Below are positions 1-9,310 of a stretch of 64,000 nucleotides of DNA, one piece after another. Made by a program: the position numbers and the translations under genes. The notes under the pieces are model-generated. The model was not told the origin of the DNA, made no database searches, and worked only from the letters and a program-made list of their open reading frames with translations. Origin of the DNA: Botrimarina colliarenosi (GTDB lineage: Bacteria; Planctomycetota; Planctomycetia; Pirellulales; Lacipirellulaceae); NCBI RefSeq assembly GCF_007859955.1, contig NZ_SJPR01000001.1, forward strand, positions 1,741,590 to 1,805,589, given 5' to 3'. The first letter of the stretch is position 1, and each line of letters begins with the position of its first letter.

Positions 1-30
1 TCGACGTAGTACTGGTAGGTTTGCATCGCC

Positions 31-2724
31 TCAGTCACGCTCGCTTGGAATAGGATCAAACGGCGGCGGGTTTCCGAGCACGAAGACGTTCGCGTAAGGC
101 GGGACCTTAAAGCCAGGAGCGTCTTGGGCACGAAGTTGCCGTGTCGCCCTAATGTGAATTTCCATTCTTGGAATAGCGTCGGCGAGGACGTTCCACGCCT
201 CCAGCCGCTCGATCGGAAAGTTCTCTTGTTCCCAGGTAAGTTGCTTTTGTGCGCGGGCGTTTTTGCCGTTCTCGTAGAGCGGGGGAGCATTTTTCGGAGC
301 GCTCGGTTGACGAATTTCCCAGTCGCCTAGACGGAGCCAACGCTCGTATCGCTCTTTCTCCGCAATAGTGGTTCCCTGCGCCAATCCGCCTGCCAATCTA
401 CTCAAAGCTGAGCGGAACACCTCTTGATCGATGTTTCTGCCTAGCTTTTGCAAAATCGACTTGTAATGGTAGTCCTCATGCTTACGTATCGCCGCATCGA
501 CGGATTTGTGTCGAGCCTCCAATCGTTCATCGAGGAACTTTCGATCAAAGTCTTTCCTCCTCTTTTGACTTTTTGGGACACTTGTCTGCAGGCGGATATC
601 AATTTCGAGGCTATGAAAATCTGATTTTGGCGTCCTTGTTTCGATCACTAGAATGATGTTCTTATCCGCGTCGAGCTGAAGTTCCCATGACCCACCCGCC
701 ACGATACGAAACGCTGTGGGACCAATGGGCATTGGCAAGCCGGTCACCTCGCCCGTGTAAATCAACTGTTGCTGGTCAGGTATCTGGATCAGCGGTGTGT
801 TCGGCTTGCTTGACGGCGCGAAATGTACAGCGGCGAGGTCGTCTGAGAATCCCAATGCTGATCCTTCGGGAAACGGAAGCTGCAGAGCGATTGCAAAGCG
901 CTGTCCAGGAGGATCGGAGTCAAGACTTAGGAAGGCTGTTCGCAGCGCCATCTCTTCCTTTAAATTGGGCTTCCTGCGACCCTCGATCCAAGCAATCTTT
1001 GCGTTGCCATCGGTGAGATCGACTTCGGCGATGTGCTCGAATCCCCCCCCCGCGGCAACGTTCCATCGCTTCGCGTTAGCAATCGACTCAAGCCTCAACT
1101 CTGTATTCGACAAGGGCGCAAGCAATAGCGTCGGTCTGACCCCCCATTCTCCGTTGTAGTCACCAAGCTCAACTGACGATAAGTAGCCTTTATCGCCCAC
1201 CTTACTCGAAAAAATGGGTAGTGATACTTCCTTACGGAGACCATCAAACAGTCCAGGCGGCGGAGTGGGCCTATCCGGAGTCTGCGGAAGTTTGCGCTGC
1301 GGAGCAGGTTGCGGCGGCGTCTGATCCGGTGCTTTCGGTACTAGGGGTTTGCTTGCCGTATTCTGCGAGTCCGATTTGTAGTCCTCTTGCTCTGGCTTAG
1401 ACGGTTTATCCTTCTGCGAGTGCTGACGGTCGATCACGTCGCCGTTATCGGGGGCGACTTTTTCTTCTGATGACCTAGTAATGGAGCTTTCCCACTTCGT
1501 GTCAGTCGCTTTCGCCTCGCCAGAATCAATGACTTCGGCTGTCGGTCCGAAGGGAAACCCTACGATCACCGCGCCGACCGCGACGCCCAGGAGCAGCAGG
1601 ATCGATCCCGCGACAATCAAAACGGGCAGGGGGAGCGAGCTTCTCGCGCGACGTCGCGGTTCCCAGAGTTCGTCTTCCAGGCGGCGATGTCCTTCTACAG
1701 GCGTTGGCCGCATCGGCAACATCGGAGGCGCCGCACCGGTCTCCCATCCCCGTGGAGCCCCAGCGGGGACCGTGGGAACCTCGACTGGATTGTCGTTGAT
1801 CTCAGCCGGGCCGCGTGCAGCCGGCGTGATCGTTGCCGCTGGTTTTTCGTCGAAAGGTCGCTGCTGATTTGGTGAACTCACTTGAGGAAGCGTGCCGGTT
1901 CGGGCCGCTTCCGTATACGGCGACGATTCGAGTGCGGGGCCTCGTTGAGCCAGGTCAATCACCAAGCGGTCGGGGGTGCGACGCAGGCGTTCGGCCTCCG
2001 GCGTCCCCTCTGCTATGCCGCGCCAGAGACAATCGACGCCGGGGGGAGTTATCGCGAAGTAGGTGCTAAAGGAGCACGTCCAACGCGCCGTGGGGGGCAT
2101 CAGCCGCTGGGACTCGGCGAAGAGCGGAAGAAGGTCCGTCCCGGACGGGAAGATGACGTACGCGGGTTCGTTGGGGCGCTCGATCGCATGTCGCGCCAGC
2201 ACGCCACCCCATCCGGCATCCCCCATAGCGGCTTCCCAAGCGGTACACCGCGACGCGACGACATCGGGGGGCGTCGGCCGCCGACTCGGGGGAAGGGTCC
2301 GGGGATCGCCCTCCCATCCCCGGGCGAAGTACTCCGCCTGTCCCGCTATTGCCGCCGGCCCAGCGGGATTTAGTTCCGACGCGTCCAGCACGACATGGTG
2401 AGCGATCTTGTTGGAGCGCTGCGTGTAGTCTAGTCCGCAATCGGCGATGCGAGAGAGGACGAAGTGATCGATCCCTCCGATGCGGAGGCGGAGGTAAGAG
2501 TAGTTGACCGGGTTGAGATGGGCCTGGGGACCGCCCGCCTTGAACAGGTGCTTGTACCCGCTAAGCGACTCTAGCTGCTCGGCGAGGTTCTTCGCCATCC
2601 CTTGGGTGCAGGCGACGGTACAGTAGCCGCGAGAACCAGGCCGCAGGCCCCGCTGAGACGACGTGTAGACGAGTTCTTGACTCAAATGTAGGAACCTTGC
2701 TGGACCTGGCCTTTCATCGGTCAC
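31..2724 (-). CDS. GAP1-N2-type GTPase-associated membrane protein
   Basis: Third gene of a three-gene minus-strand operon. The N-terminus (about residues 15-300) carries the pattern I know from GTPase-associated protein 1 type N2 domains: an ELVYTS core, GYCTVA, then SGYKHLF, a conserved NPVNYSYLRL stretch, LSRIADCGLDYT and HHVVLD. One membrane helix follows at about residues 364-390, then an acidic, proline-rich linker and a C-terminal region of about 350 residues I do not recognise. I chose a GTG start at 2724 because it overlaps the TGA of the upstream GTPase gene by four bases (GTGA); the longer frame from 2796 would add a low-complexity Arg/Pro leader inside the GTPase gene. About 897 residues. 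Likely a membrane-tethered partner of the GTPase; the biochemical role is unknown. Family call fairly sure, function inferred. Confidence 0.8.
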   Translation of the reverse strand: MTDERPGPARFLHLSQELVYTSSQRGLRPGSRGYCTVACTQGMAKNLAEQLESLSGYKHLFKAGGPQAHLNPVNYSYLRLRIGGIDHFVLSRIADCGLDYTQRSNKIAHHVVLDASELNPAGPAAIAGQAEYFARGWEGDPRTLPPSRRPTPPDVVASRCTAWEAAMGDAGWGGVLARHAIERPNEPAYVIFPSGTDLLPLFAESQRLMPPTARWTCSFSTYFAITPPGVDCLWRGIAEGTPEAERLRRTPDRLVIDLAQRGPALESSPYTEAARTGTLPQVSSPNQQRPFDEKPAATITPAARGPAEINDNPVEVPTVPAGAPRGWETGAAPPMLPMRPTPVEGHRRLEDELWEPRRRARSSLPLPVLIVAGSILLLLGVAVGAVIVGFPFGPTAEVIDSGEAKATDTKWESSITRSSEEKVAPDNGDVIDRQHSQKDKPSKPEQEDYKSDSQNTASKPLVPKAPDQTPPQPAPQRKLPQTPDRPTPPPGLFDGLRKEVSLPIFSSKVGDKGYLSSVELGDYNGEWGVRPTLLLAPLSNTELRLESIANAKRWNVAAGGGFEHIAEVDLTDGNAKIAWIEGRRKPNLKEEMALRTAFLSLDSDPPGQRFAIALQLPFPEGSALGFSDDLAAVHFAPSSKPNTPLIQIPDQQQLIYTGEVTGLPMPIGPTAFRIVAGGSWELQLDADKNIILVIETRTPKSDFHSLEIDIRLQTSVPKSQKRRKDFDRKFLDERLEARHKSVDAAIRKHEDYHYKSILQKLGRNIDQEVFRSALSRLAGGLAQGTTIAEKERYERWLRLGDWEIRQPSAPKNAPPLYENGKNARAQKQLTWEQENFPIERLEAWNVLADAIPRMEIHIRATRQLRAQDAPGFKVPPYANVFVLGNPPPFDPIPSERD

Positions 2725-4004
2725 GCCACGTCGGCTGGGAGGACGAGGCCGCCGCCCCAACGCGCCAAAGCCACGAGCATCGGCGTCTCGGCCCAAATCG
2801 GATCGATGTCCTTCGGGCTCACGCCAAGGGACTGACCCGTGTCCGAGTCGACCACGGGGAGACAGCCCGTGGCGCTGACGGGGACGTAGACAACATGGTC
2901 GGTGAATGACTCGGCGGCGGACACCATTGACGGGGAGTACTTGCGGAGGAGGTCTCGCACTCGGTTCGACACCTCGTCAATCAAGGCATGGTCGAGACCG
3001 CAGAGGCCGCCGTCTTTTTGCCTCCAGGGGTCCGGGAGCCTCTCACCCATCCCGAGCAAGGGGCTCCAGGTGTCGAACTTCGTCACGACGATGATCAGCG
3101 GCCTGGAGTGCTTTTGGTTCTGATGCAGCGCGCCGTGCTGACGAACCCTCGCCACCATCTCGTGGAAGACAGAGTCTTGGCGGTAGGTTTCCAGGCCGAT
3201 ATCTGTCTCGGACCTTCCCGAGCGCTCCGCGCAGTCGCGCCGTAAGCGAGGTTCTTGGGTCGGATCGAAACAGAACATCAAGAACTGGGCTTGAGCCAGG
3301 TGCCGCGTGACCGGCGCTGCGGCGTTTTCGCTGCCGGGCTGGAATGACTCACCCGCGTTGTCGTAGAGGCAGAGGAGCCGCGAAGCAGAACTCGTCTTGG
3401 CGAAGAGTGGGTGCTCCTTGGCCGGGCGGACCGAGAACAGGAACGGCCGAGGGTAGCGTACGATCTGTTCTCCGTAACGAACAAGATTGTAGAGGTCGCC
3501 TTCGGTTTGCGTCTTCGCGAGTTTGACGTACGCGTCGGGGTCGGGATTGTAGAATTGAAGGTTCTCGTATTCGTTGAGCGGAAGGTTCGAGATTGGGTCC
3601 GCGTCAGTAAACGAGACCCCGAAACTTCCCGGCAAGACATTCCGCAAACGCCAAGCCATCGACGCCAAGAAATAAGTCTTGCCACACGACGGCGTGCCGG
3701 CGATCGACGCAAAAAGAGGTGGGACTTCCACGAGTGGGCGGGGCACCCTCAAGTGACAGTTGGGACACGCCACTTCGTGGCATATCATCCCTCGCGAATC
3801 GACCGCGTTGCCCTGTACGTTGAACCTAGTCGGAAGAAATCGGAGTCCCTCGTCTCCCAAGCGAGCGTCGTTCTGCAAATCCGGATGCGTCGCAACCCAG
3901 CGGATGTCCTCCGAACCGAACCCCTGCCAGCAGTGGGGGCACGTCACCCGAGGTCTGAGCCGGATGAGGATTCTTGGCGGGGCGGCAGGTTGGGAGGCGG
4001 GCAT
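2721..4004 (-). CDS. TRAFAC-like P-loop GTPase with zinc ribbon
   Basis: Protein of 427 residues. A zinc ribbon is formed by CPHC (residues 22-25) and CPNC (80-83). The P-loop GTPSCGKT lies at about 103-110, a Walker B/G3-like DNAGE at 215-219, and a G4-like TKFD at 308-311, so guanine specificity is plausible. No transmembrane segment is visible; membrane recruitment probably comes from its two membrane-anchored neighbours. The stop overlaps the GTG start of the GAP1-like gene by four bases, implying translational coupling. The upstream J-like gene ends 60 bases before its ATG. This triad matches the composition of predicted GTPase-centred conflict systems (NTPase plus GAP1-type partner), in which the NTPase is thought to sense or regulate an effector. 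The actual trigger and effector are not evident here. Confidence 0.8.
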   Translation of the reverse strand: MPASQPAAPPRILIRLRPRVTCPHCWQGFGSEDIRWVATHPDLQNDARLGDEGLRFLPTRFNVQGNAVDSRGMICHEVACPNCHLRVPRPLVEVPPLFASIAGTPSCGKTYFLASMAWRLRNVLPGSFGVSFTDADPISNLPLNEYENLQFYNPDPDAYVKLAKTQTEGDLYNLVRYGEQIVRYPRPFLFSVRPAKEHPLFAKTSSASRLLCLYDNAGESFQPGSENAAAPVTRHLAQAQFLMFCFDPTQEPRLRRDCAERSGRSETDIGLETYRQDSVFHEMVARVRQHGALHQNQKHSRPLIIVVTKFDTWSPLLGMGERLPDPWRQKDGGLCGLDHALIDEVSNRVRDLLRKYSPSMVSAAESFTDHVVYVPVSATGCLPVVDSDTGQSLGVSPKDIDPIWAETPMLVALARWGGGLVLPADVA

Positions 4005-4064
4005 GTCGGCGGACGCCGTGTCGATGTGGTGGCGATTGAGACGGGTCTTACCGGCGGCAATGTG

Positions 4065-6161
4065 TCAAGTTGGCCGTCCGGTCCGTCCGCGAGACGAGCT
4101 TACCGGAAGCCTCTTCGACGGAAGGGGACTACGCAGAACGTCGTATTCGCCCGACTCGGTTGGGACATAGACGCGAAATCCAATCTCTGCATTGAGATGT
4201 AACTCGTTGCCGATTGTCACCAACTTATACATATCTTTCGCCAGCTGTTTGGATTCAGGGATCGCGTCGGAGAGTCTTCGAATCTTGCTCTCCAAACCGG
4301 TGATTTGAGTGTCAAGACTCTGCGCCTGACCGTGGAGGAATACGGCTCGCGGTCCCTTTGCCCGCGATAGTTCCGCACGCACGGAGCTAAGACGAGACTT
4401 GGCGTTGGGCAAGTCTCGTTGGGCGCGTTTAATCGCCCGCTCGTTGTCGACAATCGACTTCTCTAAGCCCGCGATAGCTTCGGTCACTCGTTCAGCACTA
4501 TAGCTTCGCCACCTCTTCCCCAGCTGAAATCGCGGGATTACCGTTACACAAGGCCCTTCTTCGTTGCTGGTAAGCCGGACCTGGAACTTGATTGGAAGCG
4601 GCGCGCCCTCGATAAGAATATCGAGGTCACGATTCGCCTCGACGACGCCCGTCTCAGGACGCATCGAGCTAGAGTTTCCGCCAAAGTAGGTCCCCGTCAC
4701 CTGCAAGGCCATCGCTTCCTTGGCTGGCAAGTAGTCTCCCGTAATAGGAATCTCGCTCTTCACTTCCTGAAGATTGACCTTGTGGCAATCGATTAGTTTT
4801 GCCTCCCGTAGGCAGATCCTCTTGGACTCGTTTTGGTGATCCAACTGGAGAACGCAGTTCCGCAGCCGATCGGCAACCGCGGCGTACTTCGGGTCGAGCC
4901 ATTCGAATATCAGTGCCCCTTCTCTTACATAAATCTTCGCCACCGGCTCCTCGAAGGTCCTGACCAGGTTCGAGGTCGATTCCGCTTTCAAACGCAGCTC
5001 CACCAACGCTTCGCCGTTTTCGCTGACCGTTTCTGCATAAAAGCTCGCGCGTTGGACGGCGCGAGTCTTTGGCTGATCGATCTTGACCACAAGTTCTTTG
5101 AGCAGATCCGGCTCGGCCTTGCCAAGAAGAACCGTCTTGGATGGCTTTGAATCTGAAGTCGTCAGAGCAGAGTCGATCGCCATCAAGAGCGGCAAGCTCG
5201 TGAACTCGACGATTTGCGCCAGGGGCTTCTGGCTCTTAATCGACTCGGTGGCTGTGGGCGGGGAGGCCGCGACGGTCGCTACATTAAAGCGGTCTTTCGT
5301 GGGACCCGGGGCATGACGCTCCTTTGGCCGGTTAACTAGGGGCGGTTTGGCTGGCCCGGAGGTGTCTATAGCCTCAGCGACAGCAGATAGGCTCGCACTC
5401 GTGGGGCTATCGGCGGCCTCATCTGGCAAGGGTTCAGATGATGTAGCCGTTGGGGCGTCCGCGAGGTCTTCGGACTCAGGCTGCAAAGCGCCGGCTGAGG
5501 GGGTCAGGTCGCTCTGCAAGTTGGTGGCGACGAGAGGCGAAGAACCACCATCGATATCACGGGGTTCAGCGCTGCGAGAGGCAAAGTAGACCGCGATGAT
5601 GGTCGCGATAATCGCAACGCCCCCCCCTGACAATACCGGCAGCAGCCACGCTTGATGCCCGCTCTGCGGCTTAGGCGGCGCCACGGGGGATAAGGGCGTG
5701 AAGTCGCTCGACGCGACCGCAGCACGTTCCTTCACCCGGGCGTTAGCTGGTGACGGGGGCCCCGACGTCCGCGATGCGCGAACTGGAGTCTTTGGCCCCT
5801 TGGACCTCCCACGCACCATCTCGGTGTAGGAAAGCCGGGCGTCTGGGTCGGATAAGCAAATCGCGGCCCGCTGAATGGCCTTGAGAACAACCTTTGACGC
5901 CACGTCCAATTCGGCCGGCAGCTTTCCGGTCCGGAGTTTTTCGGCCTGTATAGCGGCCGCATTCTTGACGGTTTCCGGGTCCGCCTCGCCCACCGGTAGC
6001 CGGAGCAGGTGAAAGTGATTCGGGGGGCATTGTGCCGCCGGCACACCCAGATACTGAGTGCAGACTCGATCGACAGCGGCTTGCTCATCTGCATTCACGG
6101 CGCACTCAAACCATGGGTGGAACTTGAGAGACCACGTTCTTTTAGCCACCGGATGAGACAA
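4065..6161 (-). CDS. J-like domain, single-pass membrane, coiled-coil protein
   Basis: First gene of the operon, 698 residues. Residues about 45-116 (PPNHFHLLRLP, then a helix with many Ala/Lys, then LSDPDARLSY) resemble the J-like module common in Planctomycetes proteins. The HPD motif of true DnaJ proteins is not visible, so Hsp70 stimulation is doubtful. A proline-rich linker precedes one membrane helix at about 171-194, with a Ser/Pro/Glu-rich external linker after it. The C-terminal half has a long predicted coiled coil (about residues 575-650) followed by a short terminal segment. The predicted topology places the J-like part inside and the long C-terminus outside. Its position upstream of the GTPase and GAP1-like genes suggests it is a sensor or scaffold of that system; this is inference. 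Confidence 0.7.
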   Translation of the reverse strand: MSHPVAKRTWSLKFHPWFECAVNADEQAAVDRVCTQYLGVPAAQCPPNHFHLLRLPVGEADPETVKNAAAIQAEKLRTGKLPAELDVASKVVLKAIQRAAICLSDPDARLSYTEMVRGRSKGPKTPVRASRTSGPPSPANARVKERAAVASSDFTPLSPVAPPKPQSGHQAWLLPVLSGGGVAIIATIIAVYFASRSAEPRDIDGGSSPLVATNLQSDLTPSAGALQPESEDLADAPTATSSEPLPDEAADSPTSASLSAVAEAIDTSGPAKPPLVNRPKERHAPGPTKDRFNVATVAASPPTATESIKSQKPLAQIVEFTSLPLLMAIDSALTTSDSKPSKTVLLGKAEPDLLKELVVKIDQPKTRAVQRASFYAETVSENGEALVELRLKAESTSNLVRTFEEPVAKIYVREGALIFEWLDPKYAAVADRLRNCVLQLDHQNESKRICLREAKLIDCHKVNLQEVKSEIPITGDYLPAKEAMALQVTGTYFGGNSSSMRPETGVVEANRDLDILIEGAPLPIKFQVRLTSNEEGPCVTVIPRFQLGKRWRSYSAERVTEAIAGLEKSIVDNERAIKRAQRDLPNAKSRLSSVRAELSRAKGPRAVFLHGQAQSLDTQITGLESKIRRLSDAIPESKQLAKDMYKLVTIGNELHLNAEIGFRVYVPTESGEYDVLRSPLPSKRLPVSSSRGRTGRPT

Positions 6162-6440
6162 AGTCTAGCAAAGCCGCCCATTGCTCTCGCCGGTAAGTTA
6201 CTTCATTTGGAAAGCTCCGAGCTCTCAGGCAGCCTCGTCCGAACACGGGCACGACCCGCAAACGTCCCCGTCACCCGTCTAGTGGTTTTGTACCAGCGCG
6301 TGCCCTGCCTATTTTGGCGGCCGGCTCGTTCCCACAGCAAATCTACTGGTACCATCACAGGGGGCAGGTCAGAAACTGGGTTCCAGCCAGAGCCGCATAA
6401 GCCACTTTGATGGTATGGATTTGGCGGATCAGAGGCACTT

Positions 6441-7742
6441 TCAAGAACAATCCGTTTTGAGAAGTCCAAACACCGTCCTGTGCAAATGCAGTCCCCCCTG
6501 TTCGGCGCGGCGCACGAGTTCCCGGAAATACGCCGGCGGCTGTCGTACCGGATCTCTTTCACGCTGCGCCGCACAGTCGGTCACGAGAACGCTGAGCGCC
6601 GCCCCACTCCGCCCCAATAGACCACACGCTTCACCCCAGCTCGACTGTGAGATGCCCAACTCGGCGCGCAACCGGTACGTCGCCTCGATCAGGTCGATCC
6701 AACACGGGTCGGGTGGCAGCATCGCTGTGAGCCTCTCACTTGCCGCCCCGAGCGCCATCCCGAGCGAGATGTGCTCGATCCCCGACGAATCTTGCCCCGG
6801 GCCCGGTGGTCGCCGATTGGCCTGGGTGGGTTCCACTACGCTTTCCTGAAAGCCAGCGTCGCCCCGACTACAAGAATCAATTGAAGATTGAGTGGTGTAT
6901 TTGTAGTGGGCGAACGGGGGTTCGTCCTTGGATGAACGTTTGCGTGTTTCTTCAGCCTTAGAAGCCTCACCAGGGGCCTCGGGTAATTCCGCCTCCCCTA
7001 CCCCCATTGCCGTTAAAACGTCTTTGCAGAGCGTCTCGTGCTCGGCAAGTAGCTCATGCAATCGATCAAGATCGAGATGCGTCCGGATCGGCACGGCGAT
7101 CCCCTCGTAGCGTGCGGCGAATCGATGAACGAGTTCAGCCGAACCCGCCTCCTCGCGCGCCGACCACTCGGCCAGCAGGCCCCGCACCCGTCGTCTCAGG
7201 GCCGAGATCGACCGCTTCGCCCCCATCCACTCGTCGTCGTGGCGGCGCTTCGCTTCAACCAACTTCTCAAGTTCGGCGCGCAGGTAGGCCAGCGGCGTGA
7301 GGTCGACCCCGTAGGCGTAGACGATCCGTCCCGTATCGCTGCAGCGTTGCCCGTAGCGCTTGTGGTTGCCGCTGTCGTTCCAGCCGATGGCGCCGGCGGC
7401 GAAGAGGGCCGCTTCGAGCTTCTGGACCTGCCGTTCCGAGACGCCGAGGTCCAACGCGGTGCGCGCGAGCGACTGGTAGACAACCGGCCTGCCCCCCTCC
7501 TCCCAGTCGATATCCCGCGTGAACGCAAGGTAGTAGTCCAGGAGCGCCACCATCCGCGGCGTGAAGCCGGCCAGCTTGCCGGCGCGCTTGACGAGGAGCA
7601 GCAGCCCGTAACGGTCGGCCCCCTCCTCCAGCCCGCAAAAAACGTCGGCGAGCGAGCGTGAGTAACGGAGGGCGTCCGATTCGACGCGCCCTCCCCCATA
7701 GTTCTTTAAGTGGTTTTCATTCGTTGGATAATTGGTTTGCAT
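6441..7742 (-). CDS. RepC-like plasmid replication initiator
   Basis: Protein of 433 residues. Residues about 40-160 match the RP-C/RepC replication initiator family known from repABC plasmids: a helix-rich region with LLDYYLAFTRD, EEGGRPVVYQS, a winged-helix segment LGVSERQVQKLEAAL, then GWNDSGNHKRYG and IVYAYGVDLTPL. The C-terminal half is variable and linker-rich. I start at the ATG at 7742; the open frame runs 318 codons further upstream but that part is Arg-rich and covers the putative origin. A purine-rich GAGGAGGGG lies about 15 bases upstream. A candidate antisense RNA is encoded against the leader. No ParA/RepA or ParB/RepB partner is nearby, unlike repABC plasmids. Likely initiates autonomous replication of the element in its excised form. 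Confidence 0.8.
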   Translation of the reverse strand: MQTNYPTNENHLKNYGGGRVESDALRYSRSLADVFCGLEEGADRYGLLLLVKRAGKLAGFTPRMVALLDYYLAFTRDIDWEEGGRPVVYQSLARTALDLGVSERQVQKLEAALFAAGAIGWNDSGNHKRYGQRCSDTGRIVYAYGVDLTPLAYLRAELEKLVEAKRRHDDEWMGAKRSISALRRRVRGLLAEWSAREEAGSAELVHRFAARYEGIAVPIRTHLDLDRLHELLAEHETLCKDVLTAMGVGEAELPEAPGEASKAEETRKRSSKDEPPFAHYKYTTQSSIDSCSRGDAGFQESVVEPTQANRRPPGPGQDSSGIEHISLGMALGAASERLTAMLPPDPCWIDLIEATYRLRAELGISQSSWGEACGLLGRSGAALSVLVTDCAAQRERDPVRQPPAYFRELVRRAEQGGLHLHRTVFGLLKTDCS

Positions 7743-7856
7743 CCATATGTAAGCGTCCCCTCCTCGGCGGCGCCGCGGTCCTTCTTGCAGGCGCGCCAAA
7801 GCACGCCGGCGAAAAAACCGCTTGCGCCACGGGCCAAAGAGCGCTACGGTGGGAGT

Positions 7857-7926
7857 GTTGAAGTCACACCGCTGGCGTCTCTCGCCAGAGCCCTGAAGAA
7901 CCGCCGCTCTTGAACGGCGGTTTTTT
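7857..7926 (+). ncRNA. candidate antisense (countertranscribed) RNA opposing the rep leader
   Basis: A compact stretch on the strand opposite repC begins downstream of a weak promoter (TTGCGC at 7822-7827, 17-base spacer, TACGGT at 7845-7850). It contains a first hairpin (CTGGCG 7872-7877 with CGCCAG 7883-7888) and ends in an intrinsic terminator. The predicted transcript is about 70 nucleotides and complementary to the region 115-185 bases upstream of the repC start. Size, two-hairpin form and position fit plasmid copy-number control RNAs, but the promoter match is poor (3 of 6 at each hexamer). Confidence 0.45.
7899..7926 (+). terminator. intrinsic terminator of the candidate antisense RNA
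   Basis: Perfect 8-bp stem AACCGCCG (7899-7906) / CGGCGGTT (7915-7922), 8-base loop, then a run of six T (7921-7926) on the plus strand. No protein-coding gene upstream on this strand would need it. Confidence 0.75.
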
Positions 7927-8435
7927 CGTTGGGGCTGTCCTCGTTCGGGTCGACGCCCTCCTTTCTTGGGTTGGTGGTGGATGGGCGCGTTAGAACGACG
8001 CGCCCGACGAGACCCAGCAAGGCCCGATTCGGCCCCGTGGTGGAACCACCGTAGCACGATTCGCCGCCAGTTGTCCCCAGCTTTGTGAACACCCCGCGGA
8101 CACCCGTGGTCACGGGGTGGGCGAACCGTGTCCCCCACCCGTCCCGTGTTGTGCGCTTCGTCGGTGCGAACACGTCTTATATTCGTTCGCCGGCACAAGT
8201 CAGGCGAACTCAACGCCACAGCCCGGGAGGAGGGGTGTCCGGCGCCAGTGACGATCCGCCCACCTGCGCGCGTCGTGGCCGAACACCTCCAGCGCCCACC
8301 GTGGCGGCCACGGGGCGAACACCCCCGCCCAATCAGGCGTCTGTGGATAACCGTCGCCGCATACTCCTGCCGTCGTTGCGCGCCACTCGCCCGCGTGCTA
8401 ACGTGTCCGCACAACAACGAACCAGCTGGGCGACC
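7927..8435. other. candidate replication origin region with DnaA box
   Basis: About 500 bases between the rep leader and the HTH gene without a convincing gene. A perfect DnaA box (TGTGGATAA at 8342-8350, the complement of TTATCCACA) is present. Several imperfectly repeated CGAACAC/GGGCGAAC motifs occur between about 8115 and 8330 and could be degenerate iterons. Position beside a RepC-like gene supports an origin; origins of RepC plasmids are often inside or next to repC, so this is a hypothesis. Confidence 0.4.
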
Positions 8436-9005
8436 GTGACCACCAAGAAGCCGACCACCAAGTACTCGATCACCTCCGCCCACCGGATCACCGGCAAGAG
8501 CCGCACGACGATCCAGAAGCACGTCAAGCAGGGCAAGCTCTCCTACGAAGAAGACGACGCGGGAGTGAAGTGGATCGACGCTTCGGAGCTGATGCGCGTC
8601 TACGGCGACGAGTGCGACTTCGCGCGGGAGGAGGGCGGCACGACGGACGAGACCGGTCCGACCGCGGCGGGCGAGGGGACGCGGAGCGAGCTGCACAGTG
8701 TGCGTCGCCTATTGGACACCCTGGGCGAGGAGCGCCAACGCGAACGTCAGCAACTCCAGTCCCAGATCGACCAGCTCCAGTCGCAGATCGAGAACCTGCA
8801 AGACGCCCTCAAGCTCTCGCAAGAAGGCCACAACCGCGCGACGCTGCTGCTAGAGGACCGCACCGGAGGAGGGGAGTGGCGCCAGGCGATCCAAACGCTC
8901 GAATCGAAATTCGCCAAGCGCGAAACGGCCGTCCGCCGCGAAGCCCAACAAGCGGCCCGCGCCGAGATCAAAAGCGGCCCCTGGTGGGCGCTGCTCCGCA
9001 AGTAG
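8436..9005 (+). CDS. HTH plasmid accessory DNA-binding protein with coiled coil
   Basis: Protein of 189 residues from a GTG at 8436. Residues 8-50 (YSITSAHRITGKSRTTIQKH, then a KQGKLSYEEDDAG wing) form a helix-turn-helix of the type seen in small replication-associated DNA-binding proteins of plasmids. A Gln-rich coiled coil covers about residues 95-165, including repeated QLQSQI heptads, so it probably dimerises. A longer frame to 8085 would give an Arg/Pro-rich leader overlapping the DnaA box region, so I reject it. It is divergent from repC across the putative origin, consistent with a role in replication control or partition. Function is inferred from family resemblance and context. Confidence 0.7.
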   Translation: MTTKKPTTKYSITSAHRITGKSRTTIQKHVKQGKLSYEEDDAGVKWIDASELMRVYGDECDFAREEGGTTDETGPTAAGEGTRSELHSVRRLLDTLGEERQRERQQLQSQIDQLQSQIENLQDALKLSQEGHNRATLLLEDRTGGGEWRQAIQTLESKFAKRETAVRREAQQAARAEIKSGPWWALLRK

Positions 9006-9310
9006 TTTTTTTACCAATCTCAAACGGGCCCCCGGCCCACAGCGGTTCGCCTGGCTTCGTCGGCTTCGGAGGATCGGCTCTCACAACAGCGAGCCGCTTC
9101 CGGAGCAGCCGGCGAAGCCCCCCGCGCATCGCCAAACCAAAAAGCCTGGCTTTGTTGGTGAGGGGGTGAGGCTCTCTTCGCCTGTGACACGATTCGTCTT
9201 GCGCGCCATCGCCGGCTGCGCTACCTTCAACGGGTCGAACGAAAAGACGGTTCGACCGGGATGAGAAACCCGCCCAAGCATTCGGCCCGGGCGGGCCGGA
9301 TGGCCGCCGA

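Noticed and set aside
7743..8696. N-terminal extension of the RepC-like protein to 8696
   Set aside because: Arg/Pro-rich, non-conserved, overlaps the DnaA box and the antisense RNA candidate; ATG at 7742 fits the family start.
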